A stretch of DNA of 64,000 bases from Ancylostoma caninum (GCA_037903475.1 JBAJFG010000172.1:3092001-3156000); one strand, 5' to 3'; counted from the stretch's first letter, positions 45,163-58,330 are shown. The notes: generated from the sequence alone by a model not told the origin. Program-made: numbers and translations.

Positions 45163-47175
45163 TCAATCGTCCTTCTCCACTTGCGGAATTGCCTCCTCAT
45201 CATCGCTACTGCTAACCTTATCGCCAAACAACGTTTGTTCCGAAACTGAGGCAGAATCCTAAATGAATAAAAAAATAGTTACTCATCCACTACTTTTACT
45301 TCAGAGGTGGACACGATAGAAGATTTTTGAAAAGATAGATGGAAGAAAGAAAAACATGCTTGGGTAGAAGAGGACATGCAAGCTTGTGCGTTCATCGGCA
45401 GGTTAAACACCTTGCGTTTCTCGTCGGCTGGTACAATTTCCCATCGAAATGAATCAGCTTCCAGATCGGCTCGGAGTAGTCGTTTCAGCTCTCTTTCAAC
45501 CTGAAGTTGAAGTTGGCAAAGTAAGTTGGATATGACTTAGCCTGAAATTTCAATCTGAAAAGGAAGTTACTTCTGGCGCCTCCATGTACTTTTTCTTCTT
45601 TGTTTTGCGGAAACGTCGCTGCCGCACACTCTTCATGGGTGGAGTGAGGCCATGCGGGTACTGCCACTGCTTCATCTCCTGAATAATGAAGAAAATTATG
45701 CCGAAATACCCTTGATTATGAGAGAAATATTATATGAGTGGTTTGAACTCTACATGAAATGCCAAGCCTGAAAGGAATCAAATTAAAGTTACATGACTTG
45801 AGAGACAACACCAAAAAATCTTCTGCAGTAATAAAATGAAGACCAATTATTGTTAATCCTAATTGTTGTGACTGCTAAAAACACTGAATAAATAGTTTAG
45901 CTTCATTCCGAAAACGAATCAAAACCAATTTTGCTCTATGACTACACTGCATTCGGATAGCTAATGACCCGTAATGGCTGAATCACAGCAAAACGGCAAC
46001 TTTCAATCAAAATCAAAAAATCATGCCTGATAGTGCACAACTAGCATCGCTTTCTTTGTACCTATATAAGCACCACAAATCACAACTCTCCGAATTGATT
46101 GGAGCTTTCGAAGAACACATAAAGAAGAAAGAAACGCAACGAAAAACAAATATCATAGGAAGGAGAACCATTGAAGAAATTAACAGCCCACCTTTTTACT
46201 ACCAGGCTTCACTTGGGATTCGGAAGGAACTACTGATAAATCGTGACTACACACAACAATCTGAGATAAATCAGCAACTTTGTACAGCGTTTTCTTATCA
46301 AGCGTTTTCGTAACCTGAATCACAACATTATTCAACAATACCATTTGGAAAAATTTAAAAAAAAACTCACTTCCGTGATGCATGGTAAGTCGTAGATTTT
46401 AGCACTCATGATATGTGTTCCTAGGCGTACGTTGGCATGCCTCATGTCTGTTGATGTGAATTGAATGGCAAGGTCGTCCACCTCCTTGTTCTGGCTCTCC
46501 GCAAGCATGGCATCAACCTGAATCAGCTTGTCTTTCCGCACTGATATGAAGCTACTGAAATTTTAATACGGCGCTATCGTATAGGGCGGTAACTGTACAT
46601 CGTTTGCAGGTCCATTTCTCGGTAGTAGTGATGTGTTCGCCGGGCTAAGTTGCATTTATTTGAGCTGGATTGGATACTTTTTGATAACAAACAGGTCTTG
46701 AATAATTCTGAATTGGTGGGGAAACACTTTTTAGAGCGAACTTCCAGTGCAGACTTCCGGTATCGTTAAATGCACTGGTTCAACCCGGTTTTTCCAAGCA
46801 AAATAGCGAATATTAGTCTCTGACATAGGATTTTCAATACTTTGTACTGTAACATATTAGTGACTAATTAGAAAAAAAAACAACGCGAAAGTTACCGTCA
46901 CGTACCATCAATAACTCTAAACAAATAAAAAAACTAAATTAGGGTGGAATTAAGTGGAAAAAAGTACAAATGAAACAAAATGAAAGGAAGATGTTTACCC
47001 TGCCTGCTACATCGTTTGGAACCCGCAGAATCAAGTGGTTTTCCCAGTCCTGCACATCCTCTGTTACTTCACATATCTAAAACAGTAAAAATGGTGGCAT
47101 TTGTAAGGGAAGAGGAAGAATTCATACCTTTTGTGGCACCCGTTTGGCGAGAATACGGGATGATCCCGCAGACAT
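45163..47175 (-). CDS. TAF7, TFIID subunit
   Basis: Seven exons give 229 residues: 47128-47175, 46999-47076, 46371-46517, 46192-46314, 45571-45678, 45411-45500 and 45163-45258, all in phase 0. The TAFII55 domain reads [36 protein letters not shown], then [20 protein letters not shown] and [13 protein letters not shown]. It is followed by [20 protein letters not shown] and [20 protein letters not shown]. These match TAF7 almost position by position, which also fixed the exon 3 acceptor. TAF7 binds TAF1 in TFIID. The protein is shorter than human TAF7 (349 residues) and ends in a brief acidic tail ([11 protein letters not shown]), so most of the C-terminal acidic region is absent. No trans-splice acceptor is evident at its start. 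Confidence 0.93.
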
Positions 47176-48039
47176 GCCCAGTTTTCCGTGCGATATTCAG
47201 TAGGATAATGGAGAGCAGTCTATAGAGATGTACTACTTCTTCTCAAGTCTGACTGACGATAATGGCTCGAAACTATCTGAAAACATTAAGGATGACAGGG
47301 ATTCACTTGAAAGAGACGGCAGAAAGATGAGAAAGGAAGTGAGAAATAGAAGTAAGGTAATGTTTTTGAATGAAATTCGAACACAAACACTGTTAAAAGA
47401 GAATGACAGAATCAACACGACTCTGAAGTCATTACGAAAGCAAGAACAGTAGTCATTACGGGAAAACCCGTTCCTCTGGCTGTTATTCATTACGCTCCTG
47501 CTAAAAGACACATATCCTATATCTCGTGAGCCAATCAGAGATCCTTGCATATCATGTTGCTATCTTTTTCACTAATTTTGCGCAATCGACGAGGTCCAAG
47601 GTGAAGCAAGATGGATAAGCCCTACATACGATTACGCGTCGAGTAAAAAGCTGGATGTGCAACCACACTCAGTACATTCAATCACGGCAATTTTTGAAAT
47701 CGGTGATATGTTTCAGAGAACAAGTTTAGACAATTTTGTGTTTCTAGAGAAGACGGTTAAACCAGTTGACATTTTTAATCCTCGATGTTTGTATGTAGCC
47801 TTAGTGTTTCCCATAGATCGAGAGTTGAAATTTAAGGATAGCACCAGTTCAAATCTTCATTTTTGGTGACTCGCTTGGATTTAGGTTTGCGAGTCCTAGA
47901 GCACACATCCAACTATGAAATAGCGCGAAACACGCGGAAAATCCACCTGATCGAGAGGCTATTTCCCGTGCGACTAAGCGCGCTCCGTTCGACGTTCGTG
48001 GGTCCGGCCACGCCGAGGTCACACGCCCTTGTATGTATG
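47176..48039. other. intergenic upstream of TAF7
   Basis: Probably contains the TAF7 promoter. A charged 74-codon frame at 47228-47452 on the plus strand has no splice or family support. Nothing else seen. Confidence 0.35.
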
Positions 48040-48208
48040 TACAGTACCGTAGATCCGCCTCGTCCTAAGGCGCACCGCCTGAGATCGCAAGTGGCGTTCT
48101 GCTGGCAGCATTCCCGCAGCCAAACAGCTGAGTATCGATCGCCGGCAGGACGCCACGTGTGATCTCAGGCGGTGCGCCTTGACGACGAGGCGGATCTACG
48201 GCACTGTA
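48040..48208. mobile_element. 169-bp MITE with Tc1/mariner-type ends
   Basis: TA is followed by CAGTACCGTAGATCCGCCTC and the other end is GAGGCGGATCTACGGCACTG followed by TA. Inverted similarity continues inward through GGCGCACCGCCTGAGATC. The total arm is about 60 bp. CAGT ends with a TA duplication are typical of the Tc1/mariner superfamily. Confidence 0.85.
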
Positions 48209-48676
48209 CGAATGATCGTACAAGGCAGCTGTGTTCATGGAAAGCGGGTGCGTTCACGACTTCGACTTTGATTTCTTCGCAGGTATAGTCTGTCCGAAAC
48301 GACGAGTCCGGGGGTTTGGCAGGGCACGGTGCTGTCGTATCTTTGGGCTTGCTTCTCTGCAAAAGCAGACCTGAGCAGGCATAGTCTGGAATCTGTTTTA
48401 ACTGCGCCTGACATAAAAAAGTGCCTAAGAGTAATTTCCACCAATTGGAGCTCCTCATCACAGGTTTTAACGAGAAAATGCTTAAAAAACAGATGCCGGG
48501 TTAATGTTGCTTTCCTGGATTGTCACCCAGCGGAGCCAGAGGGACAGCCTCTGACCAGATTCAGCAGTAGTTCTGAAGGAGGACCGTAGAGGGTTAAAGG
48601 TTTTTTTCTGACGAATTAGAAGCTACTTCACTTGAGAATTTCTACTAGAAATTTTATTTTGTAAATAACGAATCGA
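48209..48676. other. no gene seen
   Basis: Downstream flank of the membrane-protein gene. Short chance frames only. Confidence 0.4.
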
Positions 48677-49737
48677 TTAGTATTTAACGAGATGCGGCAT
48701 CATCCATGTCAAGTATTTTTGCCAACAGAAACCATCGCTGATGCTGAGCAGAAACATGTTGAGCGTGTCCTTAGTTCGAGACACATGCCGTAACCAGTAG
48801 CTGAAGCACATAGAGCTTTTGCGGAGTAATGGTACGCCTGGTTCAGTTACCCACTTCCTGTCATTCAGGAGTCGTAGCCACGCTATGCGAAAATCCACCA
48901 TTTCTTGGTATGTCTTTGGTTTGGGATAAGCGATGTTGAGCTGGAATTAGTCAGAGATGAAGGTTTGAAGGTGCAGCTTATGGTATAGTCAGTGAAAAAA
49001 TTCACTGGCTTACCTGACATGTGACAAGATAGGATTCTTGGAATTTCCCTTTGTCAAAGAACAACGGCACAAATTTGTGTGCATCCTTTGTATTGATGAT
49101 AATCGATGAAGCACGAAATCTCCTCACGAAGAAGCTCATCAGAGTCACCAAGGACACGTTCCTGTACTCATTTGGAGCTGAAATTCGGGTAATCGCTGTA
49201 GCTAACCGTTGCTAAACAGAGAAATGTCAAATGTGTGCTACTGTCTACATATCTCAACTCGCTTCTTTCATTTTACTGGAAGAACCTTTTTTTTGCGATT
49301 GCAGCGCAAAAGTTAAATTATATGATTAGTGTGTTGATAGAATGATGTTCCAGAAAAATTCGAAATTCAAGTATTCGATTGAGTTACAAATTACTATAGA
49401 ATGCATGGAATGTTTAGAAAGAAATGAGCTCTACAGCCTTGGGAAAAAAAATGAAGGACGGTGGTGCCTTTTGTTTCTGGGATATTCTATTCCTGGACGA
49501 GCTTCGAAATTATTCATTAAATTAATTGTTTTGCACGGTCAATATTCTAATGTTTACCCTCGTTGTACCAGTCATAGTCCCAAGTACTCCCTCCTAAGCC
49601 ACTCTTGTAGCTCTGTAGCATCGACAGCTTTTTCGGAATGTGCTGCTCTCTCCTCTACCTCTATAATCCAACCAGCCAATCAAGGCTATGGCGCGCCTGA
49701 GTGCAGAGAAAGGCCACGCCCCTGTTTTAGTGTCTGG

Positions 49738-49796
<59 letters not shown>

Positions 49797-52489
49797 CCGC
49801 ATTAACAGCTGCGTGATGAGGGGAAACGACGAAGGAAGGGACATATTGAGACATTCCTTCTCTTCATGTCTTCTTCACGCCTTTCCTCATATGATACAGG
49901 CGATATGGGACGATTTCGTGCTTATTTTACTGATCATTTCTATTATTATATCGTTGTTGTTCAATAATATGGTAATTTTTCGCTATTCTGCTGTCCTTCA
50001 CATGGTTGTCTTGCAAAACAGCATGCACCTTTGCCTACTGTCTGTGTTGCCTGCATTGCTATGACACTTTAATCCGAAAATACTATGAAGAAGACATAGT
50101 TGAAAATTTCATCCAAATATTCGCGCCGATCACTCCTTGGGCTTCTTTACGTTTTTCGCGAACAGTGTAAAGGTGTAGAATTGATTTCTACAGCGGATAC
50201 ACAGCCATACCTTAGGGAATTTTCAAAACGTACCTAAGTCCTCGAACAAATCCACTTTCAAAGCGCCATGTGGTTGTACCTTGAATGGATACGTGGTAAT
50301 GCCCAGAGCTGGGTTCGGAGGAACTCCATGATGAGTATCACTGCTTGAATGGATCCTGCAGTCTTTGTACTTCTTCTGAAGAGAAAATTTAGTGTGAAAA
50401 GAACATAAGAAAAAGAATGAAGGAGACATTAGTGCTGCGACCAATGCTTTCCTAAATAAACATTCATTCATACCGAAAATCCCTGAGTTCTTATTCAGGC
50501 ATATAAATCATATGTAAGACCAATATTTGAGTATGGCACTGTTTTGTTTAATTCACAAAAAAAAAGAGAAAATTGTTAGTAAACTAGAAAGAGTGCAGGA
50601 GTGCTTCACAGAAAACTAATGGTCAGAGAAATTGGTTTTGTATATTCCGAAATTCCAAATTCGATGCACAGGAATGGCAAATTTTCATTTGAAACTCTTA
50701 CTATGAGGAGAAAAAAGTTTGACCTCATCATGTTCCAAAAAGTGTTTACCGAGGTAGGTTTTTTTTTTTGGTTTTATTTTATAATAATTGGGATAGAAAT
50801 TCTGGTGTTATAAATACTGCGTTAACTAATCGGTGACTTTTTATTTTTAGTTTTTTTTTTTCAGTGGGACTGTTTTTTATGGTTATTATTTTTTAAGAAT
50901 GTGGTCTGGAATCGAACTCCTTCTGTGTTATGCGGAAATCCATCACCAGAGGAAATAACAACAAACCAGTCATTCTTAGAGCCAGAGTAATCTAACCAGT
51001 AGTATTTAACTTCTTTTCCAACAGAGCAGCTTCGGAGTATGCTAAGTTAAGTAAAAAGCAAGGGATACCAGTTAGCGTTCGTTCGTTCATTCAGGAACAT
51101 GATTTATCGCTACTTATCTACTTGAGATGATTCGCAAAGTTCCATCACCGCTTTTCTTTTTCCAATTTTCCCATTTGTATCACGAATGTACTAATACTGA
51201 TGTTGCTGCACATCTCTGGTCCACCTGAGTATGCTCATGTAATAATAAACAAATAAATGAATAAACTTCACCTTCATCTCTGTTGGAATCGCCAGATCAC
51301 CATCATCCGTCACAAATACAATGTCACAATGATGTTCGGGATCCTAAGTGAGAAATTTAACGTAGAGATGGAAAGTTTACTTCATTGTCAGAGCTTGAAG
51401 GCCTTCTTTTCTCATGTCAGGTTTTGCAAAAGGCCACTTAGTCGGACTCACATCTATATTGTTGGTTAGGAACATCACTTCTTGCTCATCTTTCTCGAAT
51501 ATGTCTATTCTTTCGGATAACTTCCCATATGAGCAAATATTCACTATGTTAGGAATAGCTTCCCACATCTAAAACGAGTTATAATTAGAACAAACAGTAA
51601 TGGGTTATCAAAACAGTACTATAATAGTAGAAGTTTAATTTGCATTCGGAGATTTTGTTAATTCAAAGGTAAGACGAGAATAAGAGCTGTGACAAAAACG
51701 AAACTCACGCTGTGGAAAAAATCCTGGTTATCCATGGCATTTAACCACCTTGTCTTGATAAACATACATTTTCTAGAAGTGTAAATAAAGAATTCCTGGA
51801 AAATTCTCTGTGATAAATCGTACCAAGGTGAAAAGCAACTAAGGAAGTTAATTTAAAGTTAATTTGTACATATATATATATTGTTTAGTTTTCTTTCCCC
51901 TTTTTTATTCCTCAATGAATCCTTTTGACAGTTTCACAGCATAATTGAACTGCAAGAAGTACTTAATCGAGTGCTGTTTCTGAGGTTGCTGCATAACAAC
52001 ATTAATTTATTTATTTATTTTCACTACAAAGGCACATTGCCAAAGGCACATTGCAACCCTTCAAAACGAAGGTAGAAAAGAACCGTGACAATTGTTTCGG
52101 AGGTTTTTGGAAGCATTTTTCGAAAGTATAAATTCATATAATGTTTAGAACGCAGGCAATTGAGGCTCTCTTACGAGTCAGACCTTTTTACTCTACCAAT
52201 CTACAGATTCTTGATCAATAAAGCTGTAAACCATACCATCCAAAAAAATTTGGCTCAAAAATTAGTAAGGACGAAGGTCAGGCAATTAAAAAATGTGAAT
52301 TTGAATAATGTGAAGTTTTTATGTGGAAAGAATTGTGGTTCTATAAATTAAGAGACTTACATCATTGGAGGCAATCCTGTAAGTGTGCAAACAACAAATC
52401 AGAACCACAGAAACGAATAGCACAAGCCGTTTGCTTACTCGTCTTCTTAGCCATCTAATGACGTCCCTTGGAACAAAGTTGCTCCTCAT
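48677..52489 (-). CDS. single-pass type II membrane protein, unrecognised
   Basis: Exons: 52361-52489, 51709-51772, 51452-51568, 51272-51343, 50234-50375, 49014-49177 and 48677-48940. The N-terminus has a basic cytosolic segment (RWLRRRVSKR) and one membrane span (LVLFVSVVLICCLHTYRI). The lumenal part reads KCMFIKTRWLNAMDNQDFFH, MWEAIPNIVNICSYGKLSER, DIVFVTDDGDLAIPTEMK, FKVQPHGALKVDLFEDL, NVSLVTLMSFFVRRF and LNIAYPKPKTYQEMVDF, ending PHLVKY. All visible joins after 51772 are in phase. The step from the first to the second exon is not, so a small exon is missing from the model. The layout and the TDDGD stretch would suit a Golgi glycosyltransferase, but I do not recognise a family. Acceptor TTTCATTCCAG lies 17 nt before the ATG. 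Confidence 0.65.
49741..49793. repeat. (CT)n microsatellite
   Basis: About 24 nearly uninterrupted CT units, in an intron of the membrane-protein gene. A long plus-strand frame across it encodes only Ser-Leu repeats and is not a gene. Confidence 0.95.
52005..52125 (-). repeat. short interspersed repeat, copy 1
   Basis: Reverse-oriented relative of 52780-52905. Shared features are AAAGGCACATTGC/GTGCCCTTGGCACTTTG, the CCTTCxAxGAAGG segment, ACAATTGT, GGTTTTTGGAAGCAT and a TTTATTTATTTATT tail. Part of it also resembles 55200-55275. Confidence 0.55.
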
Positions 52490-54139
52490 TCGGATAATGA
52501 TGTTCTCTGGAATGAAAGTAATGATGTACAGTAGAAGTACAGCACTCCTGGGTGAAAATCACCAGCCTGTAACGAAGCCTTATCATCCGAAATAAGGTAA
52601 TTCCTTAATTAAAATAGTTCAGACGTATGATAGATATTTAGGCGCTGTGATAGAGAAAAACATCTATTAGAATTTTTGTTGGAAAAATATCAGCCAACCC
52701 AACCTCTGAGATTTATTTATCTATTCATTTATTTTTTTATTTGATACACTGCAAAAGTGTGCACATCAAAAAAAATGATGATGCTATGATGATGCTTCCA
52801 AAAACCTATCAAACAATTGTCACTGTTCTCTTTTTTTAACCTTCGATGAAGGGTCGCACTGTGCCCTTGGCACTTTGTATTGAAAATAAATAAATAAATA
52901 AATAGCATAGAACGCTTAAAAAGGAAGTAACGGAGGATCTTCACTGTAGCTTCTGTCACAGTAAAGTTATTGTTAGATAACGACAGGATAACTCTACTCA
53001 CCCAAAAGTTTGTTCATATCCATCAATATTATAAGCGATTAGTTATGGTTTCGACATGAAATCGATATGAAGCGAATGATCCGATCGAAGATATATTTCC
53101 GCCGTGTAGATGTAGATATACATCTCCAAGTGCGAACGCTAGTTAGGGTTGAAGAAAAGGCGAAGGAGGGGCAGGGAATGTTGAGGTTAATGCTTTTTAA
53201 ACTAGTAAACAGCTCTTGGTGTAAGAAAAAACGGTCAAATTAAATGGTCAGAATGGAAATTCTCAGCTGATTTCAAGTCGAATGAGACCTGAGACCCTTC
53301 CAGAACTCTTTTTGTTATTTATGTTGCTCGGTCTGTGATGTTGACCCATCGTTAGTTGTAAGGAAGTTATTGCTATGGAATGAAAAGAAAACAATATCGC
53401 GTTCCGAATATATTTATCAGATAAGTTTGTGCGAGTATTGTAGTTCTAGAACATGGAAAAATAAAACGAACTAGTGTTTATTTACCTGTTTATGCGTTGT
53501 TTTCATGTTTTTCTTTCCGTACACGTAATTTTCAAAGCCTTAGAAGATTTAAAGAAGAGTAGAAATAGACATTCATACCTAGGCTTTAAATAGACAGACG
53601 CATGAGAAATCTGCACTTCAGCTATGAGCTACTTTATTTCTCTTCTCGCAAAAGAAACATGTAAGGGGAACTTCTCATACGGCAGAAATTTACACAATCT
53701 TTTGCACATCAGATACGCATTTTATTTCTCTTCTACATCAATTTTTGGGTGAATATCTCCCACTATTTTATAGGACATCCTTGTGGATTTCATGCTGTAA
53801 ATAAAGAACATCTCTGCTGGTTCTGCTAGCCAAGGATAGTCTCATATAGTGCAACCACTACTTTCGCCTGCCTTCCTTTTAGAAAAAAGAAACTTTTATA
53901 AAAAAAAAGACAATGTCAACAATCAACCTCGTAGTTAGGCGCACTATCATCCATCCACTGGGCTATGATCTATTTAGGTATTTCTGCTTTTACTCGAGAT
54001 TTTCAGCGCTCATTTCTCCCTTCTTTCTTTTTCTTCTTTCCTTTGTTTCTTTCCAGTATCCCCAGAAAGACGACTGAGTCATTACCCGTTCTAGTAAGAG
54101 CTGTAAAAAGCAACTCTTTTGGCACGTTGTGCATGTTAG
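52490..54139. other. no gene seen; contains second copy of the short repeat
   Basis: The copy at 52780-52905 is ATGCTTCCAAAAACCTATCA through GCACTTTGTATTGAAAATAA with an AATAAATAAATA tail. The rest is AT-rich with no supported exon. It likely includes the promoter of the membrane-protein gene. Confidence 0.45.
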
Positions 54140-54203
54140 CAGGATGGCGCAGTGGCTGTGAGCGCCGCCGTGAGGAGAGTGCTTGTGGGTTCGATACCTG
54201 TGA
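54140..54203 (+). repeat. tRNA-like (SINE-type) sequence
   Basis: AGGATGGCGCAGTGGCTGTG with GAGCGC resembles a pol III A box, and GGGTTCGATACC at 54187-54198 a B box. The acceptor stem does not pair, so it is a tRNA-derived repeat and not a tRNA gene. Confidence 0.5.
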
Positions 54204-54514
54204 TGGGAACTGGCGATGATGAAACCACTAGAGTCTCAGAATAGTCATGATTGATAAACAGCAAGCTCAAATTTGCTGAGTCGGTTCTTATTTGTTGGCT
54301 AGCACAAACAGGACTGAAGTTTTGCATTTCTGTTAGTTTTTTTCTACAGAAAATTCCTATGTTAGAAGAGAAATTTCGCCATCTTTCAATAAATGGATTC
54401 TTATTCGGCAATTATTTATTCAATCACTCAAAACCCTGCAATAAATTACTAATCATAACAATATAAATTACTATTGACAACAGTTTGAACGAAGACACCA
54501 AATGCTCTAACAAA

Positions 54515-56471
54515 TCACTCCATTGGATAGCATTTGTACTCTTCGGTGACGCACATGTGGCTATCCGGACAGAGGTTGTTTACGCATGGACCGATGGGTT
54601 CGGATCCGGCTCGTACCTTGGCTGGAATGGGATTCTGGGTGATTTGCTCAAATATACACCTATGTACTTGTAGTTTGGGAGCAAAACTACTGAAATTTTA
54701 CTACACTATTTAGTTTCCACGTATTAAACTTATTTATACTCACTTATGCTTACACCTTCTTACCTTTGCTATATTTTACCATTTTTCAAAGAAACGTACC
54801 ATATAACGTGCTTCTTTATAAATCCCCTACGAGACATTTTTGGACTTCTGTTATACTAGCAAATTCTATAGGTAAAATCCTATGACCAGTTTATAAAGTA
54901 AAATTTTTAGAAAGCAAAAAGGTAAAATGGTAACTAAAGGTAAAAATTGCTTAACCTTTAGAGCTTAACCCTCACATTACATAGCTGCGGTATCTTGAGC
55001 AATTTCATTATTTGGTATGAGATTCCAGGAATAATCAGGAGATGGAAGGGGAAAGATAGACAACTAAACTCACGTGTAGGTCGGATACAGGTGTTGTCAT
55101 TGCACAAGTACGTTTTCGGGCACATGCTGTTCACACATGGACCAAGTTTCTCAACTGAAAAAAAAACAAGATAAGTGAAATTGATGTTTCATTTATCCAT
55201 TTATTACGAGTTTATTTATTTTCATATACGGATTTATTCATTCTTGAATACATGGTGCCAAGGCACCGTGCTATCCTGGACAGTTTCCCTTCAAAAGCAT
55301 GTCAAGGGGTGCACTCTTCAATCAAATACTTGATTCTAAACCAAAGGTGGAAGAGATTCCCCTGAATTTCATTCCGGACGTACTTTCTAGAGTGAATATG
55401 GCACTATGCGTACACATGTACTATACTGGGAGTTTTATACATGTTGTTGCCAGTTGCTGTCCGCATAGTTCACCAGTGTTAGCATACACTAATGGCCTGT
55501 ATTTGAAGTGCTCAATGCTCCCAATTATCCATCGCGAAGAGTCAACAATGTTACATAATCCGAATCCTTTAAAATTTGGTCCTTTCTTACCAGACATATT
55601 TTGCCTATAAGTTTTTCTTCTGGCATTATTCTGAGAACTTTGTTTAAGAGATAATGACAAAAGCCCATAGAGAATGAAGACAGCTAAAATTTCTGTTTTT
55701 AGATGTTGTGTTTAAATGTTATTAAATGTTAAATTTTATGCCATAGCAACCTTGCTCACAATACATCACAGATGTGGCTGGACTCAAAGATTAGAGAATG
55801 TGCAGCCTGAATACCACTTTTTAAAAATTTGTTCCCCGTTTCTTTGAATTACAAAAAGGAAGAAAATTGCAGGTGTTCACAAAACTTCAAACGATTTCCT
55901 GATTAAATAGAGGATAGGATTACAGTTTAGTTAGGACAACTAGCACAAATTTTATGGATCCGCCGCTGACGGGATTCAGCACCTCTACGGCCCTGCACAT
56001 ATTAGCAAACTCACTCTCATCAGGGTTCGGTACACATTCCGAGTCAGAGCACATGAATCCTCGCTGGCATCGGTCCAGGATGCACGGTCCGATAGCTTTC
56101 GGTGATGCTATAAAGAAGTAGTCATTTCTAGGGAAAGTAGGAAAGTGATGGCTGGATCTATGTATAGTTGCTGCGTGGCATTTCGACGCATGCGCTGTGA
56201 GTGACGCACGCACGCAAAACAAAGCAGCAATTTGTTCGCATTTGCGGCCTTCGAGTCGGTGAGGAGGATTATGCCTGCAGTAGGCTTTCCAAACCATTTG
56301 CTATTTAGGAAAAATCTTCCTTGACTGATATTTAGTGCGATTTCAAATGAGCGGACGGAAACGTCATGCATATATTGACCCAAATAGGACAACTAGCACA
56401 AATTAAAGTCACTCACAGGATGATACTGTGTATGCAAGTGCTGCGAATATCACGACTGACAGAGGCTGCAT
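54515..56471 (-). CDS. secreted protein with three four-cysteine (CC/EB-like) modules
   Basis: Exons 56417-56471, 56015-56107, 55074-55154 and 54515-54621 give 111 residues. Exon 1 is a signal peptide (MQPLSVVIFAALAYTVSS). Each of the other exons encodes one module: GPCILDRCQRGFMCSDSECV, GPCVNSMCPKTYLCNDNTCI and GPCVNNLCPDSHMCVTEEYK-C. All three introns are phase 1, the arrangement expected from exon duplication. The pattern GPC-x4-C-x5-C-x4/6-C resembles the nematode CC domain and EB-type modules. The function is not known; extracellular matrix or host-interface roles are guesses. Splice joins are all consistent and the stop is clear. Confidence 0.85.
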
Positions 56472-57505
56472 GGTAATGACGAGTGACTTTGGGAGGACAA
56501 GGAGTGACGCGAGCTCGGATCGCGAGCCTCAAAATGGAAGCGTGGCCGAACACTCCATAGGTGGGTCCTTATGTACACAGCGATCACTTTGACTCTCCCC
56601 GGTCATCCCGCCCCGAAAAACATCAACCACAAAACGGTCGGTGCTTAAACATACGCACGACTGGTTCATACGATATCGAAAGCATTCAGACGATTATTCC
56701 TCAGCAATACGACAACAAAGGAGTCAAATCACGGGATCTATGTATATCTGCTCAAACGGTGGGTCAACGACTTCACAATAGAGCTCATAAAAGGACTAAA
56801 GGAATCTTTTATTCTATGAGTTACTCTCAGGTTCAAGTTAATTTTTGTTGTTACTCCATACTTGTCTTCAAACTAGACTATTCATTAACAATATAATGGG
56901 CAATTCCCCCCCCCCCCTCTCACCCGTCCCCCGCCCCCGGAGGCTTGATTAGGAGATGACGCACGATTATTTCATGAAATCAATTGATAAACTGGCGGAG
57001 TAATAAAAATTATTTGTCTATTTTCAATCACTGATTATGTTACTATTTATAAAGATATAATAATACCAATATCGACTTCAGAAGCGTCGTCCATAGAGCA
57101 GAGAAGCAGACGAAGCAGGTGGGGGGGGGGAGGGGGAATTCGCCTCAAAACGGAGAACGGAACTCCAGAAGTAAAATTGTCGAGAATTTGATGTTAATTT
57201 CGTTTCTTTAATATATGTTTCTCTTAAAGGCAACAACAATACTTAAGAATTAAAGATGACTCGCCGCAAAACATTTTTCCACTCCATGAAGTGGCTTCTG
57301 GAAATCCCTCGTACCCATCATCCCTATCCCACCCCGCCCCTAGAAAAGGGGGATCAGAGATTGCGACCTGGAAGGACTTCCTAAAGCTTTAACAAAACAA
57401 ACTGACGATGATTAGGTGGATTAGTTATCGTATTTATTTGGTAATGATAGGAGTCGAAAGACGTGGAAACTGGCTTGCTAACCCGGTTTCGCTTAGCTAT
57501 GTGTA
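56472..57505. other. upstream flank; homopolymer C and G tracts
   Basis: Probably holds the promoter of the cysteine-module gene. Long C (56908-56921) and G (57120-57131) tracts lie on either side of 200 bp, next to GCAATTCC and GGAATTCGC. This could be a small inverted-repeat element, but the support is weak. Confidence 0.35.
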
Positions 57506-58257
57506 CAGTCGGGTCCGGCAGCCACTGCAAATGGGCGCCGGCGGGCGCCGGCCGCCGTCACCCTCCGGCGCCCCGGTATTAATGAGCTATAAATCACTCA
57601 AGCTCGGGAGAAAGTGAAGAAAATACAATTTTAGTCCATATTAGACAGAGTGCAGTGGATATGTTAAGGCTATAAAGCAGGGGACCATTTTCACAACTTT
57701 TACGTTTTTTTCATTTTTGTGATTTTCATGGGGAATAATTTCTGAATACACAACAAGCGAAGCCAACTCTTCCATTTTCTGCTATAGTACACTGCTTCGC
57801 GAATACAACAATGGCCGTTATTCTTCTATAGATGGACACAGTACTTCAGTTATCCCATCTGAATAATAAAGCTCATCCAATTTGGGATCCTCCAATTTGA
57901 GATCTAATAATTGAAATCCGTATAAATTGTTCCATATTCATTGCGAAGTAGTTCTACCGCTGTCATTTATCTTTCGTGGAGCAGTCCTTTACGGCGGAGT
58001 TACTCTCTCCCGGTTCACCTCAACTTCGAAAAAGTGGTTTTTCACTATTACTTACACTTACACTTATCGTAGTTTATCCTCGAAATTTATGCAAAACATT
58101 GCCGGATGCCTTCCAAACCCTATGCTTAAGAATGGGTTTAAGGCTTAGGCTTAGGCTTCACAGGAGTGGCCCCACCCAACTCCCTTTTCACCTAAATTTC
58201 TAAGATAAACTACGATAAGTGTAAGTAAGATTGGACACTATTTGTGTTTTGCATCGC

Positions 58258-58330
58258 GTGCGCGCATAGCTCAGTGGGTTGAGCGAATGATCGACGTTGT
58301 GGTGGTCAGGGGATCGAATCCTGCCCTGTG
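58258..58330 (+). repeat. tRNA-like sequence 1 in the element spacer
   Basis: ATAGCTCAGTGGGTTGAGCG resembles an A box and GGGATCGAATCCTG a B box. The stems are imperfect, so it is a tRNA-derived repeat. Confidence 0.5.

Noticed and set aside
49342..50064. 240-codon plus-strand reading frame
   Set aside because: It is held open by the (CT)n microsatellite and lies across an intron of the minus-strand membrane-protein gene. Composition is Ser-Leu repeat and there is no family match.
54140..54203. functional tRNA gene
   Set aside because: A and B box similarity is present, but the acceptor and D stems do not pair.
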